A stretch of 18,493 nucleotides of DNA from an uncultured Propionibacteriaceae bacterium (lineage in GTDB: Bacteria > Actinomycetota > Actinomycetes > Propionibacteriales > Propionibacteriaceae). Each line of letters begins with the position of its first letter. Within the stretch, counting starts at the first letter, position 1. The notes beneath the pieces were generated by a model. That model worked only from the letters and a program-made list of their open reading frames with translations, had not been told where the DNA came from and searched no databases. The DNA is taken from positions 1 through 18,493 of the forward strand of contig CAKZJI010000394.1 of NCBI GenBank assembly GCA_936941515.1, read 5' to 3'. Position numbers and translations under genes: made by a program. Below, piece after piece: positions 14,406 through 18,493 of this stretch.

Positions 14406-15320
14406 ATGACCTATCAGGTTCCGGATCAGAGTGAGAAGCGCGCGATCGTGACCGGTGCGAACAGCGGCACCGGCAAGGAGGCGGCGCGAAAGCTCGCGGG
14501 CGCAGGGGCCAGCGTCATCTTGGCGGTGCGCACCGTCGCCAAGGGTGAGCAGGCAATGCAGGAGATCCTCGCCCAGCATCCGCAGGCCGACGTCGAGGTG
14601 CGCCGGGTGGATCTGGCGGACCTCGCCAGCGTGCAGGAGTTCGCCGACTCGGTGCTGGCAGACGGACAGCCGATCGACCTGTTGCTGAACAATGCCGGCG
14701 TGATGGCTCCGCCGGTGCGGCACGAGACCGCCGACGGCTTCGAACTGCAGCTGGGCAGCAACTTCCTAGGGCCGTTCGCCCTCACCCTCCGGCTCCTGCC
14801 CCCGCTGCTAGCGGCGCCCTCCCCACGTGTCGTGACCATGGCCAGTGGAATGGCCGCGCTGGGTCGGATTGATTTTGACGACCTCAACTGGGAGAAGTCC
14901 TACGACTCTGTCAGGGCGTATGGACGCTCCAAGCTGGCCGACCAGCTGCTGAGTCGACAGCTGGCGCGGATCTCCCGTGAGCGGGGCTGGAGCCTGCTCT
15001 CGGTCGGCGCTCACCCCGGTACCGCCAAAACCGGTCTCGCGACAGCCGGACCTTGGATGGGAGGCAAGCCGAGCCTGCTGAGCAGGGTCGTGGAGCGGGT
15101 GGTCCCGCGGCACTCCGCCGAGGCCGGGGCCGATCCGATGCTGTACGCCGCCACCGCGAGCGACGTCGTCCAGGGCGGCTACTACGGCCCGCGGTGGGGG
15201 TTCGTCGGCGCCCCGGCCACGGCGAAATACGCGCGCAGAGCCGAGGACGATGCCGTCGCTGAGCGCCTGTGGGCCGAGGCTGAGCGACTTACCGGGGTTG
15301 CGCTGTCTGACGTCAGCTGA
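14406..15320 (+). CDS. Short-chain dehydrogenase/reductase (retinol dehydrogenase-like SDR)
   Basis: The 304-aa protein is a Rossmann-fold NAD(P)H-dependent oxidoreductase. It shows the cofactor motif VTGANSGTGKEAA (T17-G24), D69 in the VDLADL motif, NNAGVM (95-100) and the catalytic residues S147 in TMASG and Y172-G-R-S-K176. The region after it, GAHPGTAKTGL, is typical of the retinol dehydrogenase/WWOX-like branch, many of whose bacterial members have unknown substrates. ATG 14406 follows a strong AAGGAG ribosome-binding site at 5 nt; an in-frame GTG at 14400 overlaps that site and is rejected. The gene is divergent from a TetR regulator that probably represses it. It ends 15 bp from the convergent mshB. 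Confidence 0.88.
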   Translation: MTYQVPDQSEKRAIVTGANSGTGKEAARKLAGAGASVILAVRTVAKGEQAMQEILAQHPQADVEVRRVDLADLASVQEFADSVLADGQPIDLLLNNAGVMAPPVRHETADGFELQLGSNFLGPFALTLRLLPPLLAAPSPRVVTMASGMAALGRIDFDDLNWEKSYDSVRAYGRSKLADQLLSRQLARISRERGWSLLSVGAHPGTAKTGLATAGPWMGGKPSLLSRVVERVVPRHSAEAGADPMLYAATASDVVQGGYYGPRWGFVGAPATAKYARRAEDDAVAERLWAEAERLTGVALSDVS

Positions 15321-15338
15321 GCCCGGCTCGTGGGCTCA
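15318..15338. terminator. Inverted repeat containing both convergent stop codons (possible bidirectional terminator)
   Basis: TGAGCCC (15318-15324) and GGGCTCA (15332-15338) are perfect inverted arms with a 7-base loop. The first three bases are the dehydrogenase stop and the last three, on the minus strand, are the mshB stop. No T-runs follow on either side, so termination efficiency is uncertain. Confidence 0.45.
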
Positions 15339-16229
15339 GACACCCAGGCCCGCGAAGAGGTCGTCGGCCGGGCCGTCACCCGGGAAGGGGGCTCCGGCGG
15401 CCAGCCGGTAGGCCTCGCCCGCCCCGTCGACGGTGCGAGCGAACCTGGCCAACTTCCAGAAGGGGCTCTCTGGGTCCACCTGAGTGCGGTAGGAGGCCAG
15501 GGCCGCGTCGCAGCGCTCCAGTCGGTCCCCGAAGCCGATAACTGCGGCAATGTGCTGTGGGTCCATGCTGAAACGACGTCGCATGGCCTCGGGATCGAAC
15601 TGCTCCACCAGCTCGGGGGCCACCTCCCTGACCTGCTCGAAGGCAGCGGCCCACGCAGTTGGGTTCTGGGCGATCCACAGGATGCGGCTGACCTGCCAGG
15701 GCTCCCCCAAATCCGGGCGATATGAGGAGACGGCGGCTAGCTGGGATGCGTACATGGCGACGCGGTGGGCCTGGATGTGGTCAGGGTGGCCGTAGTTGCC
15801 GTTCTGGTCATAGGTGACGATCACCTGGGGCCGGCGGTCCCGGATCAGCGCGACCAGGTGGTTGGAGGCCTCCAGCAGGTCGGCGGTCCAGAATGCCCCG
15901 TCCGGCAGCTCGTCGCGGGGGATGACGTTTCCGTCGTCGTCGGTGGCCATCCCCGAGTCGTGGTAGCGGCCCTGCCCACCCAGCCAGACGTGGTCGGTGA
16001 CGCCCACGATCTCCATCGCCGTCTTGAGCTCCCCAATCCGGTGCTCGCCGAGTTCCTTGGGGGACAGGTGCCCCAGCTCCGGCACCAGGATCTCCCCCAG
16101 TTCCCCGAGCGTGCAGGTGACCAGGGTTACCTGCGTCCCCTCGTCGACATAGCGCGACATGGTCGCGGCGGACTGCGACGACTCGTCGTCGGGGTGGGCA
16201 TGGACAAACATCAGGCGGCGATCAGACAC
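15336..16229 (-). CDS. mshB: N-acetyl-glucosaminyl-inositol deacetylase MshB (mycothiol biosynthesis)
   Basis: MshB removes the acetyl group from GlcNAc-inositol, a zinc-dependent step in making mycothiol, the actinobacterial redox thiol. The 297-aa protein has the family's metal site: HAHPDDE (H12, D15; catalytic D14) and YGHPDH (H148, H151). Further matches are VTCTLGELGEILVPELGHL, HRIGELKTAMEIVGV, LGGQGRYHDSGM and VTYDQNGNYGHPDHIQAH. The relative Mca (mycothiol S-conjugate amidase) shares the zinc motif, but the GRYHDSGM and YDQNGNYGHPDH segments fit MshB better. The start is GTG 16227-16229, which lies 7 nt after a TACTCT -10 box and leads directly into the conserved N-terminus. It is divergent from the glycogen gene. 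Confidence 0.87.
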   Translation of the reverse strand: MSDRRLMFVHAHPDDESSQSAATMSRYVDEGTQVTLVTCTLGELGEILVPELGHLSPKELGEHRIGELKTAMEIVGVTDHVWLGGQGRYHDSGMATDDDGNVIPRDELPDGAFWTADLLEASNHLVALIRDRRPQVIVTYDQNGNYGHPDHIQAHRVAMYASQLAAVSSYRPDLGEPWQVSRILWIAQNPTAWAAAFEQVREVAPELVEQFDPEAMRRRFSMDPQHIAAVIGFGDRLERCDAALASYRTQVDPESPFWKLARFARTVDGAGEAYRLAAGAPFPGDGPADDLFAGLGV

Positions 16230-16236
16230 GCGGACA

Positions 16237-16264
16237 AGAGTAGCCGCTGCGTTGGGAAGGTCGA
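16237..16264 (-). promoter_or_regulatory. Leaderless promoter of mshB
   Basis: On the minus strand TCGACC (16259-16264) and TACTCT (16237-16242) are 16 bp apart, and the -10 box ends 7 nt before the GTG. The same TACTCT box is used by the TetR operon at 10238. Confidence 0.5.
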
Positions 16265-16313
16265 CGCATTCCGGGAGCTGCTGTTGTGCTTATTTAAGTT
16301 GTGTCGGCCATCT

Positions 16314-16351
16314 GGCGTTTTTTCCCTTGTCAAAGTAAGGGTGAAAACGCC
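16314..16351 (+). promoter_or_regulatory. Long hairpin in the upstream region of the glycogen-debranching gene
   Basis: Outer arms GGCGTTTT (from 16314) and AAAACGCC (16344-16351) and inner arms CCCTT and AAGGG can pair into a nearly continuous 15-bp stem with an 8-base loop. It lies between the divergent mshB and glgX starts, about 27 bp before glgX, so it is not an end-of-gene terminator for either. It may be a leader structure, an attenuator or an operator. Confidence 0.45.
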
Positions 16352-16377
16352 GTGTCGCCCCTGAGGCCCGTGAAAAG

Positions 16378-18493
16378 ATGTCTCACATGGACATTTCCTC
16401 GTTGGTTCCCATACAGCCTGAGATATGGGGCCAGGTCGAGTGGCCGCTTGGATCACACCTGACCGTGACTGGCGCCACGTTCGCAGTTTTCGCCCCCGAT
16501 GCCACTCGCGTCCTGCTTGAGTTCTATCCCGAGGCGCTCGGAGCCGATGCCGCTGCCTCCTTTCCCATGTCAAAAGGCCCTGACGGCGTTTGGCGTGCCT
16601 TCATCGACGGCGTGCGTGCGCTGGACCTCTACGGTTTCCGTGTCTGGGGCACCAACTGGCCATACAACCCCGCCTGGACTCCTGGGAGTGACATCGGATT
16701 CATCTCCGACATTGATGAGGCGGGCAACCGGTTCAACCCCAACAAGGTGCTCTTCGACCCCTACGCGAGGGAGGTCACCCACACCACCTACTCTGACGCC
16801 ATCTTGGAGCAGGGTTGGGACGCCGGAGCCTTCGGCACCGGACCTGATGACTATCACGGCCTGCCCCGCCGCCAGGCCGACACGGGCCGGATCGCTCCCA
16901 AGGGCGTGATCCTGCGGCCCACCAGCCCGGCCTTCACCAAACCGAAGCTGCCCGGCGAGAAGTCCGCCATCTACGAGGCGTCGGTGTCGCAGCTGGTCGG
17001 CCACCCGTCGATAGCGCAGCTGGGCTCCCTGCTGAGCCGGGAACCCGGTTTCGAGGGCGTCGCCGACATCCCCGCGGAGTACCTGGGCACCTATCGGGGT
17101 GTCAGCATGATGGTGCCCTATCTGAAGGCCCTCGGCATCACCACCCTGGAGCTGCTGCCCATCCACGTGACCAACCAGTCCGAATCCGCGCGCGAGGGAC
17201 ACACGAACTCGTGGGGCTACATGACGTTGTCGTTTTTCGCCCCCAACCGCAACTACTCGTTCGACAAGTCGCTGGGTGGCCCCACGAGGGAGTTCCAGGA
17301 GATGGTGGCGTCCTTCCATGCAGCGGGCATGGAGGTGTATCTGGACGTTGTCTACAACCATACGGCGGAGGGCGGTAACTGGAATGGTGATCCGAACACC
17401 GTCGGCTTTACTTCCCTGGGAGGTTTCGCAGCCGGCGACTACTACGTCATGACCTCCAACCATGCCCTGGTCGACGGGGCGACGGGGACGTCGAATCAGC
17501 TCAACTACTCGTCACCGATGGCGCAGCAGCTGGTGCTGGACTCGTTGCGCCACTGGACCGTGGAGATGGGGGTCGACGGTTTTCGCTTCGACCTGGCGAC
17601 TGTGCTGGGCCGCAAACCGCGTGAGGCGGACCGCGAGGACTGGGACAACCAGCGGCGCTTCTTCAACGACCACCCCCTGCTGGTCGCCATCGCCGAGTTT
17701 GCGGAGGAGGAGCACATCGAGGTCATCGCCGAGGCCTGGGATCTGTGGGGCTACGAGGTCGGCAACTTCCCGAGAGGCTGGGGCGAGTGGAACGGCCGGT
17801 ACCGTGACGCCATCCGCCGGTTCGCCAAGGGCGACGGGAACACCGTCGGCCTGCTGGACATGGTCAACGGCGACCACCACCACTTCGCCGACAACGGCGG
17901 GCCGCAGAAGACCATCAACTTCATCGACGCCCACGACGGCTTCAACCTGGCGGACCTGGTCAGCTATCAGCAGAAGAACAACGACCAGCCCTACCCGTTC
18001 GGCCCCTCCGATGGGGGCTCCGACAACAACCTGTCCTGGGACTCCGGGGGGTCGCAGGAACTGCGCCGCCAGCGGCTCCGCAACTTCCTGACGCTGCTGT
18101 ACTTCTCGCGAGGGGTGCCGATGTTCGTCGCGGGCGACGAGTTCGGCCGCACCCAGAACGGCAACAACAACCCATGGGAGCTGCACTCGGTGGCGATGTG
18201 GAACAACTACACCATGATCCCGGTGAACGCCCCGCAGCGGGTACCCATCGCTCCGGGCATCACAGACGCCTCCTACCACGACAACCTGGGTGTGTTCGCG
18301 ACGGAGCCGCATGTCAATGGGCTGTTCCGGTTCACCACATTCCTGGCGAACCTGCGTCAGCGACATGAGGCGCTGCAGCAGAAGCAGTACGGTGATCTGG
18401 TGCCCGACGACCTGGACACCTCCTACCTGTTCCACAGCCCACAGCAGGAGGGCTATCCGGAGGAGGGGGACCGGGCGGTGTCGGTGTACATCA
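16378..18493 (+). CDS. glgX: Glycogen-debranching enzyme GlgX (isoamylase-type GH13), 3' end outside the window
   Basis: The frame stays open from ATG 16378 to the window edge (705 codons). An N-terminal CBM48-like domain (WPLGSHLTVTGATFAVFAPDATRVLLEFY region) precedes the GH13 barrel. Barrel motifs are VYLDVVYNHTAEGG, MGVDGFRFDLAT (nucleophile D405), EVIAEAWDLWG (acid/base E452) and NFIDAHDGFNLADLVSY (D520 after H519). SDGGSDNNLSWD and VPMFVAGDEFGRTQNGNNN are typical of GlgX and isoamylases, which hydrolyse alpha-1,6 branches of glycogen. All three catalytic residues are present. ATG 16387 is an equally possible start in the same frame; neither has a strong ribosome-binding site. TreX-like or isoamylase specificity cannot be told apart from the sequence. 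Confidence 0.88.
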   Translation, partial: MSHMDISSLVPIQPEIWGQVEWPLGSHLTVTGATFAVFAPDATRVLLEFYPEALGADAAASFPMSKGPDGVWRAFIDGVRALDLYGFRVWGTNWPYNPAWTPGSDIGFISDIDEAGNRFNPNKVLFDPYAREVTHTTYSDAILEQGWDAGAFGTGPDDYHGLPRRQADTGRIAPKGVILRPTSPAFTKPKLPGEKSAIYEASVSQLVGHPSIAQLGSLLSREPGFEGVADIPAEYLGTYRGVSMMVPYLKALGITTLELLPIHVTNQSESAREGHTNSWGYMTLSFFAPNRNYSFDKSLGGPTREFQEMVASFHAAGMEVYLDVVYNHTAEGGNWNGDPNTVGFTSLGGFAAGDYYVMTSNHALVDGATGTSNQLNYSSPMAQQLVLDSLRHWTVEMGVDGFRFDLATVLGRKPREADREDWDNQRRFFNDHPLLVAIAEFAEEEHIEVIAEAWDLWGYEVGNFPRGWGEWNGRYRDAIRRFAKGDGNTVGLLDMVNGDHHHFADNGGPQKTINFIDAHDGFNLADLVSYQQKNNDQPYPFGPSDGGSDNNLSWDSGGSQELRRQRLRNFLTLLYFSRGVPMFVAGDEFGRTQNGNNNPWELHSVAMWNNYTMIPVNAPQRVPIAPGITDASYHDNLGVFATEPHVNGLFRFTTFLANLRQRHEALQQKQYGDLVPDDLDTSYLFHSPQQEGYPEEGDRAVSVYI

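Noticed and set aside
17512..18435. Minus-strand open frame of 307 codons within glgX
   Set aside because: It is antisense to conserved GH13 catalytic motifs; no family resemblance.

Overview
The window is high-GC DNA with actinobacterial gene families and promoter style. The mycothiol gene mshB, RelBE closely resembling the mycobacterial type, a C-terminally short MutY and several start codons placed 6-7 nt after a TANNNT -10 box (leaderless mRNAs) all point to Actinomycetota. A Propionibacteriaceae-type genome would fit, but that family assignment is inference.

Left part (1-4276): the 5' end of fhs (minus strand) is followed by an accessory patch. It holds a decayed remnant of a HIRAN-family gene, then an overlapping gene pair encoding a HipA-like kinase and an intact HIRAN-domain protein. 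A DEDDy 3'-5' exonuclease converges on the pair, followed by a small membrane protein and a RelB/RelE toxin-antitoxin operon with its own promoter and operator.

Middle (4277-10426): mutY and a GNAT acetyltransferase are followed by a leaderless AAA+ ATPase/DUF4143 gene with a C-terminal PD-(D/E)XK-like motif. This gene sits between two 49-bp direct repeats (2 mismatches) built from 23-bp units, and the copies also encode the 3' ends of both flanking genes. It looks like a self-contained cassette and is the most unusual structure here. Beyond it, reading leftwards, a TetR regulator and a large rifampicin-phosphotransferase-like (PEP-synthase-family) enzyme form an operon driven by a leaderless promoter with a palindrome in its spacer.

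Right part (10427-18493): a minus-strand operon encodes permease, ATPase and lipoprotein of a FecCD/BtuCD-type importer, with ATGA overlaps and a cobalamin riboswitch in its leader, so corrinoid uptake is likely. A second TetR gene is divergent from a short-chain dehydrogenase. mshB (mycothiol biosynthesis) converges on the dehydrogenase across an inverted repeat containing both stop codons. The window ends inside a GlgX-type glycogen-debranching enzyme on the plus strand.

No rRNA, tRNA, CRISPR array or recognisable transposase or integrase was seen.
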